The notes beneath the pieces are model-generated. The model did not search any database, was not told the origin of the DNA, and worked only from the letters and a program-made list of their open reading frames with translations. Positions 47,991-56,082 of a stretch of DNA of 64,000 nucleotides are shown here, one piece after another (position 1 is the stretch's first letter; each line of letters begins with the position of its first letter). The stretch comes from Dryocola clanedunensis subsp. sulfonylureivorans. GTDB taxonomy: Bacteria > Pseudomonadota > Gammaproteobacteria > Enterobacterales > Enterobacteriaceae. The DNA lies in the NCBI RefSeq assembly GCF_016756775.1, contig NZ_JAERMU010000009.1, positions 150,712 to 214,711 on the forward strand, in the 5' to 3' direction. Both the position numbers and the translations under genes were made by a program.

Positions 47991-48290
47991 TCATTTTTTT
48001 AATAATTCATCCATTATTTTTATTAATTCTTTTTTGCTATCATAATTCATACGATTGATTTTTAGCATTATTTCCGCCATGTTATCATCAATAGTGTAGA
48101 AATAACTTTCTGGCACTTTTAATATTTTCGCAAGTTTGCACATCATCTCAAAATCAGGAGTATGTTTTCCTCTCTCATATTGATTCATCCTTGCACTGGC
48201 TGAAGCCTCATCAATACCAGCAAGTACACCAAGCTTTTCTTGGGAAAGCCCAGCTCTAAGACGCGCTTCTTTCAACCTTTTTATAAGCAT
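47991..48290 (-). CDS. XRE-family repressor of the island
   Basis: A 99-residue regulator with an N-terminal Cro/C1-type HTH (about residues 2-60: LKEARLRAGLSQEKLGVLAG, then MNQYERGKHTPDFEMMCKLA) and a short helical tail (DSKKELIKIMDELLKK) that may mediate dimers. ATG at 48290 has GAGG 5 bp upstream; a TTG further out is less likely. Two ACTAAG-N5-CTTAGT type dyads lie in its own promoter region and two more at the divergent promoter, so it probably represses both. Confidence 0.88.
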   Translation of the reverse strand: MLIKRLKEARLRAGLSQEKLGVLAGIDEASASARMNQYERGKHTPDFEMMCKLAKILKVPESYFYTIDDNMAEIMLKINRMNYDSKKELIKIMDELLKK

Positions 48291-48314
48291 ATAAACCTCA
48301 GCCAAATTTCTTGG

Positions 48315-48363
48315 CTAAGATTTTCTTAGTTTAAAATAATAATTTTACTAAGTATTGCTTAGT
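48315..48363. promoter_or_regulatory. Operator pair O1-O2 upstream of the XRE gene
   Basis: O1 CTAAG-ATTTT-CTTAG (48315-48329) and O2 ACTAAG-TATTG-CTTAGT (48347-48363), centres 33 bp apart. A TATTAT -10 candidate for the XRE gene lies between them at 48336-48341 on the minus strand. Confidence 0.8.
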
Positions 48364-48630
48364 TTTTTCTGGGTGCGAGCATTGCGTCAGCATTGGAAGC
48401 ATCACCAATTCAGCAAACAACCATGATCGATTTGGCCGATCGATTCATAGATACCGATCTATAAAAACGATTATCCAGCATGAATCCATATGCATATCAT
48501 TAAGTACATTAGTGATTCTTTCAGCAAGTCTGAAATCAATTAACACATTGATTTTAATCATATATTTTCATTGTAAAAATTAATTTGGTTTTTCAAGGAA
48601 GACAGTTGTGGTCAACATACGCATGGTTAC
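48364..48630. other. Gene-free spacer between the two operator pairs
   Basis: About 270 bp with no ORF of note. It holds GATCGAT-rich imperfect palindromes around 48425-48450 and is otherwise AT-rich. No function can be assigned. Confidence 0.4.
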
Positions 48631-48681
48631 ACTAAGTAAATCTTAGTTTATAATGCATCCAGAACTAAGACTTACTTAGTT
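48626..48681 (+). promoter_or_regulatory. Promoter with operator pair O3-O4 before the exported-protein genes
   Basis: -35 GTTACA (48626-48631) and -10 TATAAT (48649-48654), 17-bp spacer. O3 ACTAAG-TAAAT-CTTAGT (48631-48647) fills the spacer. O4 AACTAAG-ACTTA-CTTAGTT (48663-48681) covers the start region. Centres are 33 bp apart, as for O1-O2. Confidence 0.8.
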
Positions 48682-48899
48682 AGATGGTGGCAGAAGGAAA
48701 GCCGATACCTGTTACCCATGTCTACCGACTACCACCAGTTACTCGGTAGACAAATCCTTAACACAGCATACTTAGGAGGCTAAAAATTGTACAGTTCCAC
48801 ATCTACGTTGTCGGGTGTCCAGAAGCGAGGATGACGAACGTGAGATCGACGAAGCCTCAAAACTCAATTCTAATTAGCAAAACATTATTTAGGTCAAAA
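48682..48899 (+). other. Structured leader with short upstream ORF
   Basis: The leader has a 9-bp stem GTCTACCGA/TCGGTAGAC (48720-48751). Next comes a strong AGGAGG (48774-48779) followed 7 bp later by TTG, opening a 15-codon frame that ends TGA at 48832-48834. That stop overlaps an ATG at 48831 (ATGA) in frame with the lipoprotein. The lipoprotein's own ATG at 48900 fits a signal peptide better. Confidence 0.45.
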
Positions 48900-49205
48900 A
48901 TGTTAAAAACTTCAATTTTACCTCTGGCAGTAATTTTTTCCGTTGTAATGCTTACCGGTTGTAATAAGGAGCCAATTCCAGATTTTGAATGTTCTTATAA
49001 ACAATCCGGTACAGGTGTAACTGACACGCATAAGTTTAAAAGCCGTAAACTGTCTGATGATGAGAAATACTTCATCTACGAATCAGATGACCAAGGATAT
49101 AAAATTAAACTTGAAGTAGATCGTCGAACACTATCAGCAACAATGATAATGACAGAAAACAAGACCAATGAGGTCTTATCTTACTTAACAGGGAGTTGCA
49201 AATGA
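48900..49205 (+). CDS. Island lipoprotein
   Basis: A 101-residue predicted lipoprotein. The signal peptide MLKTSILPLAVIFSVVMLTGC has lipobox LTGC, then NKEPIPDFECSYKQ. ATG at 48900 is used (AGG 6 bp upstream); an in-frame ATG at 48831 would add 23 residues. The body is polar with a second pair of Cys (FECSY, GSCK) that may form a disulfide. The ATGA overlap with the next gene shows coupling. Function unknown. Confidence 0.7.
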   Translation: MLKTSILPLAVIFSVVMLTGCNKEPIPDFECSYKQSGTGVTDTHKFKSRKLSDDEKYFIYESDDQGYKIKLEVDRRTLSATMIMTENKTNEVLSYLTGSCK

Positions 49206-49576
49206 AAAGATTAGTTCTAGCTTCTTTATTAGCGTTCTCGTTTGGTGCTTCTGCATATTCTGTGAATATGGAAGAACTCACTAACTTCGGTAATCAAATG
49301 CGTGATCGATTTTCTTCACCGCATGAAATACAAAAAGCTAATAACGCACCAACTTGTTTCGCTATCGTGACTAATGAAAAAACAGGTAAAATAACTCGTA
49401 CCAAGTTGGAATTGTTTGGCGAGCATTCACAAAAAGGAACACAGCATACCTACCATGAAGAAGATAATACTGGTAGCACTACAGTCTGGTTCGATAGTCG
49501 TACTGGCAAAGGGCAGATATCAATAATGGACAGTCAGGAAGTTATTGCTAGTGGAACAGTGAGTAATTGTAAGTAA
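49202..49576 (+). CDS. Exported protein paired with the island lipoprotein
   Basis: A 124-residue protein with a Sec signal peptide (MKRLVLASLLAFSFGASA, cleavage near residue 18). The mature part has two Cys (TCFAIV, SNCK) and a beta-rich segment EDNTGSTTVWFDSRTGKGQIS. It starts inside the lipoprotein stop and has GGAG upstream. Both proteins share a C-x-end disulfide pattern and similar size, so they may be related. Function unknown. Confidence 0.7.
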   Translation: MKRLVLASLLAFSFGASAYSVNMEELTNFGNQMRDRFSSPHEIQKANNAPTCFAIVTNEKTGKITRTKLELFGEHSQKGTQHTYHEEDNTGSTTVWFDSRTGKGQISIMDSQEVIASGTVSNCK

Positions 49577-49645
49577 ATTATCCTATTTCATTAAACCTAC
49601 TATCAGTAAAGATACGATCTGTGGAATTATACATGATCGTATCTA

Positions 49646-49770
49646 TAATGCATCTTCGATGCAGTGGCAAAGCCACATTCTATCTTCTCAGGCTTAGTTA
49701 GTAATAATAACTAATAGAAAGCCTGTAGAACCATTATAACACTCATTTTTTAAAGCAAATAATAAATGCA
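49646..49770 (-). repeat. Tandem structured repeat, unit 1
   Basis: About 125 bp, repeated at 49785 with an offset of exactly 139 bp and roughly 90% identity. It contains perfect hairpins GCATC-TTC-GATGC and GTGGC-AAA-GCCAC, and a TTAGTTA/TAACTAA dyad next to GGCTT. On the minus strand a TATAAT lies before the hairpins, so each unit could encode a small RNA. No protein is encoded. Confidence 0.8.
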
Positions 49771-49784
49771 TTCATTAATGATAA

Positions 49785-49909
49785 TAATGCATCTTCGATG
49801 CAGTGGCAAAGCCACATTCTATCTTCTTAGGCTTAGTTAGTAGTAGTAACTAATAGATAACTTCTAGAACCATTATAACACTCAATTTTTAAAGCAAATA
49901 ACAAATGCT
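49785..49909 (-). repeat. Tandem structured repeat, unit 2
   Basis: Second unit of the pair, with the same three hairpins and the same minus-strand TATAAT. Differences from unit 1 fall mostly in loops and linkers. The remaining DNA up to 50021 shows nothing recognisable. Confidence 0.8.
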
Positions 49910-50021
49910 TCATTTTTCTTGTCAGATATAAGTGGTCGTAAAGGCATTATACTTACGATACCACAGTTTTCGTGAAGCAAATTGAACGTATTTTGAGCAG
50001 TAAATTCTGTATCGCTACTAG

Positions 50022-50663
50022 CTACTTTCCAAGTGCATTACGCAATGTTGTGCGAGAAACAGGTTGGCCTAACATTCCCAAATGAGCCAACATTTGAGCC
50101 TCAGTAGCGTTCTGAGCGATTAACTCACTCAGATTTGTACGAATCATGTCATAACGTTCTAAAGCTTCCTGACGCCGTTTAGACGACCTTATCGCTACTG
50201 AGCGATGCACTGCTTCCAGTTTATACCCATAACTTTTACCCTGTTTACGACCATTTGCAAAACCATCTTTGATGCGTTCAGCGATCCGCTTGCGTTCAAA
50301 AGTTGCCACTGAAGCCATAATGGTCAAAATCATTTCACCAATCGGGGTAGATACGTCAAGCGCAATATCAAGAATTCTTAAAGTGACATTTCGTTTTTGA
50401 AGCCACTTAACTGTGTTCAGGCAATCAGCGGTATCACGGAATCCACGATCAAGTTTAGCTATAACTACAATATCGCCTGATTTGAGTACAGATACCAACT
50501 TTTGTGCTTCTGGTCGTTTTTGAAATGGCATTGAGCCAGAAATATTGACATCAGAATATACGTTATCTATCTTTAATTGTGATTCAATGTTAATAATCTG
50601 ATTATCTGTCGTGCCGGTTTCATTTTCGGCTTTTGAAACACGGGTATAGGCGTAAATAGTCAT
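50022..50663 (-). CDS. Small serine recombinase (resolvase/invertase family)
   Basis: A 213-residue recombinase. The catalytic Ser is in YAYTRVSK (S10), with KLDRGFRDT and the helix-E segment EMILTIMASVATFERKRIAERI. A C-terminal HTH ends VSRTTLRNALGK. ATG at 50663 is used because of the AGGAGG 4 bp upstream. A promoter (TTTACC, 16 bp, TATAAT) lies in the 57-bp gap behind the large recombinase gene. It may resolve element dimers or invert a segment; its sites are not identified. Confidence 0.9.
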   Translation of the reverse strand: MTIYAYTRVSKAENETGTTDNQIINIESQLKIDNVYSDVNISGSMPFQKRPEAQKLVSVLKSGDIVVIAKLDRGFRDTADCLNTVKWLQKRNVTLRILDIALDVSTPIGEMILTIMASVATFERKRIAERIKDGFANGRKQGKSYGYKLEAVHRSVAIRSSKRRQEALERYDMIRTNLSELIAQNATEAQMLAHLGMLGQPVSRTTLRNALGK

Positions 50664-50720
50664 AAATCCTCCTGAGAACATTATATCTTATCTACAGGAG
50701 GGGTAAACCTTTTGTAGTAA

Positions 50721-52382
50721 CTAAGTGCTTTGTTTTGTTAAAGTCTTTTGAATCATTAAAATATATTCGTCTGGAGTATAAGTATTTCCATTTTCAGTAA
50801 TTGTTCTATTGATAGTATCCACTTCTTGATCTTTAACATTCTCACCAAGTTCGAGAGTTTTTCTAATCCCATTATTAAATGTTATTTGTATGCTAAAGTT
50901 TCCTTTATATGGTTGTATTATTTTTCCTGAAGGTGTTTTTATTGGCCCAGTGTTGGCCCATGGGCCATATTGAAAAACAAGAATCCTTTTAATCGAGCTG
51001 CGAATTAATTCGCGTAATTTAAGTGTGTTTTCTTCGTCATACACACTTAAGTTTGTTTTTATTTTTTTCCATTTGGCTGTAATTTCATTGTTACTATTTG
51101 TAAGGGTGTTGAGTTCTGATTTTTTTATCTTTTGCTGTAAATTTTTTTTGTTTTTTTCAGCTTCATCAAGAGCAGAAATAATTGCAGGACTAATATTTCC
51201 ATCAGATATGAATTTAACGTAATTAGCTATTTTTGTATCTAATTGTTTTAACTCAAGTCGGTACTTTGCTAAATCTAACTTTGAGTTATTAGATTCAGGA
51301 ACAAGTAATGATAAGTCAAAATGCTGACTACAATATTCTGCGATTGCACTTTCAACAATAGATATTCTGAATGAACTGGTGATACAACTACCGGCATTAT
51401 TGTTTGTGCCACAACGGGCTCGTCTCAATCCATCGACGATTTTACCATTACGTTTAGTCGATTGTGAAACTAAAACGCCTTGACAATATCCACAATAAGC
51501 TTTACGAATACCCGTTATCGCTGAGGGTATTTTTCCTCCACGGGTCGGTGCACGTGAATCTAAATTTTCTTGAATTACAGCAAATTTGGATTTATCTATA
51601 ATAGCGGGATAGTAATTATCCATAATATAGAGAGTATCATTCATATTGTATTGGCGTTCTCCATAAAGAGATTCGGAACGAAGGAGTTTTTGCAGGTAAA
51701 GTGGATACCAAGATTTTCCTGCAAATGGTGGTATTGTTTCATTAAGATGGCGTGTTAATTTATTGATGCCAAATCCAGATAGATATCTCTCAATTATATA
51801 TGAAATGATTTGTGCTCTTTCTGGAATTAACTCTAAGACATCTTCATTTTTATTGTGTTTAATCCAGTAGGGAAGCTTGCTAGGAATTATTTTTTTATTA
51901 TCTATTTTGGATTTTATTGCTTCTTTAACTCGTTTACTCTTTGTTTCACTTTCTTCATTAGCTCTAATCATGATCATTAGGCTATACATAAGATCAAATG
52001 GATTATCTGCTACAGATTGAAGATTATAAGAACGGTTATCCATCGCTGTGACAATAGTAATACCAGCACTGATAATTTCAAAAAAAACAGCTTGAGCTTT
52101 TATAGCTGTTTGTCGTGATAATCTGTCAAAACTCTCGATAACTAATGTGCTACCGCTAGGGATTTGTCCACTTACTACAAGTTCTAAAAATTTACCTAGA
52201 GCTCCATTTTTAAGATTGTTTCCCTTATATGCACTTACGCCGAGATCCTTGAAGCTGAGATCTTCAACTAGAGTTAGATTATGGAGCTTACAATAGTTAC
52301 TGGCAAACTCCATTTGGCGACGATAACTATCACCTTTAGCTTGGTCTGGTGTACTGAATCTAACATATGAATAACAAAGCAT
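50721..52382 (-). CDS. Large serine recombinase, probable island integrase
   Basis: A 553-residue large serine recombinase. The N-terminal resolvase domain has the catalytic Ser in YVRFSTPDQ (S10) and ESFDRLSRQ. The recombinase domain follows at about 155-290. The zinc ribbon has C297 and C300 (YCGYC) and C324 and C333. A coiled-coil part follows at about 365-420. GGGAGGAG precedes the ATG. It is the best candidate for cutting at TG in dusC. It sits inside the island, not at an end, 50 bp behind the retron RT in the same direction. Confidence 0.93.
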   Translation of the reverse strand: MLCYSYVRFSTPDQAKGDSYRRQMEFASNYCKLHNLTLVEDLSFKDLGVSAYKGNNLKNGALGKFLELVVSGQIPSGSTLVIESFDRLSRQTAIKAQAVFFEIISAGITIVTAMDNRSYNLQSVADNPFDLMYSLMIMIRANEESETKSKRVKEAIKSKIDNKKIIPSKLPYWIKHNKNEDVLELIPERAQIISYIIERYLSGFGINKLTRHLNETIPPFAGKSWYPLYLQKLLRSESLYGERQYNMNDTLYIMDNYYPAIIDKSKFAVIQENLDSRAPTRGGKIPSAITGIRKAYCGYCQGVLVSQSTKRNGKIVDGLRRARCGTNNNAGSCITSSFRISIVESAIAEYCSQHFDLSLLVPESNNSKLDLAKYRLELKQLDTKIANYVKFISDGNISPAIISALDEAEKNKKNLQQKIKKSELNTLTNSNNEITAKWKKIKTNLSVYDEENTLKLRELIRSSIKRILVFQYGPWANTGPIKTPSGKIIQPYKGNFSIQITFNNGIRKTLELGENVKDQEVDTINRTITENGNTYTPDEYILMIQKTLTKQST

Positions 52383-52431
52383 AATCTCCTCCCTAAAAAA
52401 TTCTAACTATTTTCTAAGGAAGAGTACATAC

Positions 52432-53580
52432 TCAGGTGTGGATTTTTTTCTTATCGAGGATGTTAATGCATTTTTCAATTTTATTAATTTGTATTTTATA
52501 TTTTTCTATGGTTTCATCGGAAGTTGATTTAAATTTTGTGTTATGAGAGATTATTGATAATAAAAATGAACGATATCCAGTCAGTTTGTTTAGTATTTGG
52601 TCTAGAGAATAAGCTTTGACATATTTTTCTCTGTTGCCATAACGCATCATTTTTCTCACATCTTGTTTAAATAGCTTTTTGAGGATTTCTTCATTACTAT
52701 TTTTCTTAACAAGAATATGGTGTAAAAGTTTGTCAATTATGACTGTTTTTTTATTCGATAGTCTTATTTCTGATGGAGAAAGAGGAGAGAAAAGGCCTGC
52801 AAAACCAGTAAGTCTGATCTGGTTTTGTATAATATATCCATTCAAGGAAATTGTATGAGATTTTATTATCGTCTTCTTGTTGTTTATTTTCAATCCTAAT
52901 AAAGATACTAATATTTTTATTTCTTTAAGAAAGAACTCTGAATGGATTATTTTTTTGTTTCTTGGGGAGGAGAAAAGCATGTCATCGGCATATCTTGTGT
53001 AAGTAATATTAAGTTTCACGCATAGTTTTTGTATTAAAATATCTATTTTTCTGAATGAAATATTAGATATTATAGGGGATGTGCTGAAGCCCATTGGAAG
53101 AATTGCTTTGTCGTGAAAATTTTTATTTTCAAACTTAGTAGGGATTGTATAGGTAATGCATTTTATAATTACGTCTATTAATTTTTGATTGTGTTTTGTA
53201 TTTACAACTTCATCATCAATATATTGGCTAATTGTTTCTTTAACGTCATCCACGTTCAAGGAATGAAAGAACGAGCTAATATCCATTCTAAGAAAATGAT
53301 AGTTTTTAGCATGAGGTTCTAGAAAATCAAAATATGAGAATCCTGTCCTATATGCTATCGCGGAATTATTTAAATCTAATAATGGATTTAATACAGTGTT
53401 TATATTTGATTGTATTTTTCTAAATGTGCTACTGTAGTTCAGTGAATACATGAACTTATTTTTATATTTTTTTTCAACAACATGGGAATCAGGTATTGCA
53501 GTTTGATAAAATTCATCAATTTCATCTTTCTTTAGTAAAAGGATTTTTTCTATGAGGATTTTTCTTGTGATCTTATTCAT
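52432..53580 (-). CDS. Retron reverse transcriptase
   Basis: A 382-residue RT of retron type. Motif A is LRMDISSFFHSL (D100), motif B LPMGFSTSP (161-169), motif C YTRYADDMLF (YADD, 197-200). The retron Y-region VTG is represented by IRLTG (257-259), and FLEPH (86-90) sits where NAxxH is usual. There are no intron-maturase or other domains. The ATG lies 6 bp after the a2 arm of the msr-msd RNA and has no strong ribosome site, so its translation may depend on the RNA structure. Confidence 0.93.
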   Translation of the reverse strand: MNKITRKILIEKILLLKKDEIDEFYQTAIPDSHVVEKKYKNKFMYSLNYSSTFRKIQSNINTVLNPLLDLNNSAIAYRTGFSYFDFLEPHAKNYHFLRMDISSFFHSLNVDDVKETISQYIDDEVVNTKHNQKLIDVIIKCITYTIPTKFENKNFHDKAILPMGFSTSPIISNISFRKIDILIQKLCVKLNITYTRYADDMLFSSPRNKKIIHSEFFLKEIKILVSLLGLKINNKKTIIKSHTISLNGYIIQNQIRLTGFAGLFSPLSPSEIRLSNKKTVIIDKLLHHILVKKNSNEEILKKLFKQDVRKMMRYGNREKYVKAYSLDQILNKLTGYRSFLLSIISHNTKFKSTSDETIEKYKIQINKIEKCINILDKKKIHT

Positions 53581-53585
53581 GATTA

Positions 53586-53754
53586 CTTCGGTTCCGATAC
53601 AATGAACAGACTTTCACTTCAGTGGCTTACAAAGTCTAATTAAGACTAGTGAGACCGGCTAGTAAATAATAGGCTGATCAGATCAAATCTGATCATAGGA
53701 ACGTCAAGCGTTCGCCATAAACTTCTATGGCCCATTTATCTATCGGAACCGAAG
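53586..53754 (-). ncRNA. Retron msr-msd RNA
   Basis: Read on the minus strand: a1 CTTCGGTTCCGATA (53741-53754) and a2 TATCGGAACCGAAG (53586-53599) are a perfect 14-base inverted repeat. After a1 come three msr hairpins: GCCATA/TATGGC (53714-53731), GAACG/CGTTC (53699-53713), and TGATCAGAT/ATCTGATCA (53675-53695). The msd part holds AGACTTT/AAAGTCT with an inner CACT/AGTG (53608-53637). This is the standard retron layout. The a1 arm overlaps the last codons and stop of the effector gene. The priming G is probably in the GAT just after a1. Confidence 0.9.
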
Positions 53755-55968
53755 TCTATCTAAAATACTACTTAGTTCTGAGAAAATCAACCTAAACTCG
53801 TCGTGAAATCCTTTAATGTCTGCTGAGTTTTTCTCAATTTCGTTGATTGAAAAATCAACAAACTTGGTAACCCATCCACTAGTCTTTTCTGTTAAATAGC
53901 CCAACATTGTAAAGTCATTTCTAAAATTTGATATTTCGGTCGCAAAATGAACGGGTACAATTTTTTTGAAATTTTTATTAAAAGTGGCTGTTAGTGTTTC
54001 AGTCTTTCCACAGAATAATAGCCTGAGTACAATGGATTGAATTTTGTCGTCAGGGAAAACTGTATTTAATCGTCTACTAAGTAATTTAACTAAGTCACTT
54101 TTCAATTTTCTTATGAATAATCTATTTTGATCACTAAGTGTTTGAATGGCAGGATTGTTGCTTAAGACTGATTCACAGGTTTGTAAAAGCTGCGTATCAT
54201 TCAAGTATGGGCTAAGCTGAGCTGAGTTTATTATTTCATCTATATTTCCAATGTTTTTTGGATTTAAATTTCCCAAAACTTCACTTAGCATCCATTTTTT
54301 AAATAAAATTAAGCTCTTTTCATTAATTAAACAGCCTTCAATTGTTGTGGATGTGATCCAGTAGTTTTCTTTTGAAAGTATGAACTTATTAATGCGATTA
54401 ATTAATCCATGCCAATCAATGTTGGTTATATTGATATTATTGCTGTCCGTCTGAATAGTTGTGTTATTTAATCCTTTAAGGAACATATCTATGTTTCTTT
54501 TTGCTTGAAAGTTGCTAGAGCCTATATATGAATACTTGTATTTGTTTCTAACTTGAGCAATGCTTAATTTGCCAGTCTTTAATGTGAATTTTTTATTTTG
54601 ATTATCAAATGAAAATAAATGATCGGCGTCATATAAGACGATATATGGAATTGCAGTGTTTGAATAGGAAGGATTTATATATTTTAATGCAACATCGCTC
54701 GTGGCATATATATCAATGTTTTTTAAATGCTGAAATTTATTAGTAAGCAATTTATTTGAGAAAAGTTCTTGCTCGGTTACACCTTCAACGAAGAATATAA
54801 ATTCACTAAAAAACAGTCTTGCTTCATTATCATTGAATATATTTAAAAAGCGATGGTCATCATATGTTGAATTCATTTTCCTTATATTAGTATTTTCATT
54901 TAACATAGAAAAATGTAATACCTGCTGGTTTATGCCGAATTCTTTAACAACAGATTTTAATATATTAGGCGAATGTGTAGACATGAAAATGTTTGGATAT
55001 GGTGTTGCATATTTGTTTTGCTCTATTCCTTCTTTGCTTTTTTTAAATGACATATATATTTCATAGAGGTTTTCTATTAGTTGCTCACTTTTTTTTGGAT
55101 GCAACCCTATTTCAGGTTCATCAATGAATACTATTGGTGTTATATAGTCTCTTCTTGTAAGGGATATTAACAGGGATAGAAATATTTCAATGTATTTGAA
55201 AGAATTTGTTCCATCTGATTGAATTTCTAGTTTTTTACCATCGATCTGAAATGTTTGACCATCTAATCCTACTTTAACATAGTTTAGAACTTTCTCTTTA
55301 TATCCGTACTTAGATGTTTTAGTGATTTCTTTTATTTTATTAATGTAATCAGAGTACGACTTGCTATTCTCACCTATTTTGCTATCAAAAAAAGCAACTA
55401 TCTCTTCATTAGATATTTTCTCTGTGTTAAATGATTTTAGTTTGCTAATTAATACCCACAATTTATCCCAGTCATATAAGTCAACATGACGAGTTTCAAT
55501 GTCGAAATAAGGGAATAGATGATTTATTATATTTAAGGTTTTAGTGTCCTTTGTCGACCATTGCACTGATTCATCATTATTTATTTTTAGACTTAAAGTG
55601 AAGGTTTTATCATTTTTTGATTCGGTTAGAAAAAATGACAATCTTTCATAGTATGCTTGTTTTAAAAGAGTGCTTGCAATTTGTTTAAAGAATTTATTAT
55701 TGTTGTTTTTGTGTCCTCTCACTATTTTAGATATTCTGGTTATGTCATATTCAATTGATATTTCACCATAGGAGCTGTAATTGTTATTCAATTTAGGTGG
55801 AAGTGCATCTCGTCGTTCTAATTTTGTATAAAAGAATCTTATCAATTTTAACAGGTTAGATTTTCCTGTGTTATTTCTTCCAATTATGCAGTTTATATCT
55901 TTAATATCAGAGATGTGAATTTCTTCATATGAAAGTAAATTTTTTATTTTTATTGATTTAATACCCAT
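53740..55968 (-). CDS. OLD-family ATPase-TOPRIM nuclease, retron effector
   Basis: A 742-residue OLD nuclease. The SMC-like ATPase has Walker A GRNNTGKS (30-37), a QSDGTNSFKYIEI signature-like segment near 250 and Walker B IVFIDEPEIGLHP (279-291), with MSTHSPNIL (329-337) as H-loop. The C-terminal TOPRIM domain has FFVEGVTEQELF (E395) and VLYDADH (D447, D449). AAGGA precedes the ATG and a TATAAT lies at 55999-56004. Effector, RNA and RT are in line with no gap, so one transcript is likely. Known retrons with such effectors (Eco8 class, type I-B as I recall) defend against phages. Confidence 0.92.
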   Translation of the reverse strand: MGIKSIKIKNLLSYEEIHISDIKDINCIIGRNNTGKSNLLKLIRFFYTKLERRDALPPKLNNNYSSYGEISIEYDITRISKIVRGHKNNNNKFFKQIASTLLKQAYYERLSFFLTESKNDKTFTLSLKINNDESVQWSTKDTKTLNIINHLFPYFDIETRHVDLYDWDKLWVLISKLKSFNTEKISNEEIVAFFDSKIGENSKSYSDYINKIKEITKTSKYGYKEKVLNYVKVGLDGQTFQIDGKKLEIQSDGTNSFKYIEIFLSLLISLTRRDYITPIVFIDEPEIGLHPKKSEQLIENLYEIYMSFKKSKEGIEQNKYATPYPNIFMSTHSPNILKSVVKEFGINQQVLHFSMLNENTNIRKMNSTYDDHRFLNIFNDNEARLFFSEFIFFVEGVTEQELFSNKLLTNKFQHLKNIDIYATSDVALKYINPSYSNTAIPYIVLYDADHLFSFDNQNKKFTLKTGKLSIAQVRNKYKYSYIGSSNFQAKRNIDMFLKGLNNTTIQTDSNNINITNIDWHGLINRINKFILSKENYWITSTTIEGCLINEKSLILFKKWMLSEVLGNLNPKNIGNIDEIINSAQLSPYLNDTQLLQTCESVLSNNPAIQTLSDQNRLFIRKLKSDLVKLLSRRLNTVFPDDKIQSIVLRLLFCGKTETLTATFNKNFKKIVPVHFATEISNFRNDFTMLGYLTEKTSGWVTKFVDFSINEIEKNSADIKGFHDEFRLIFSELSSILDRLRFR

Positions 55969-56082
55969 GTGTTCATCCTTTTTTATTTGTTGTAAGGGAT
56001 TATATCCTTTTTAAAAGTTTTCGATAAGTGTTTTAGTATGTTAGTAGATTGCATGAGTTTATACACATCAATAATGTTTACT

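Noticed and set aside
48831..48899. Longer N-terminus for the island lipoprotein
   Set aside because: It would place 23 polar residues before a normal lipoprotein signal peptide; the ATG at 48900 is the simpler start. Kept only as a leader observation.
49646..49909. CRISPR array
   Set aside because: Only two units of about 125 bp, no short repeat-spacer period and no cas genes.
52432..53580. Group II intron or diversity-generating RT
   Set aside because: No maturase or endonuclease domain, no intron RNA domains, no template/variable repeat pair; instead an msr-msd style inverted repeat flanks a structured RNA directly upstream.
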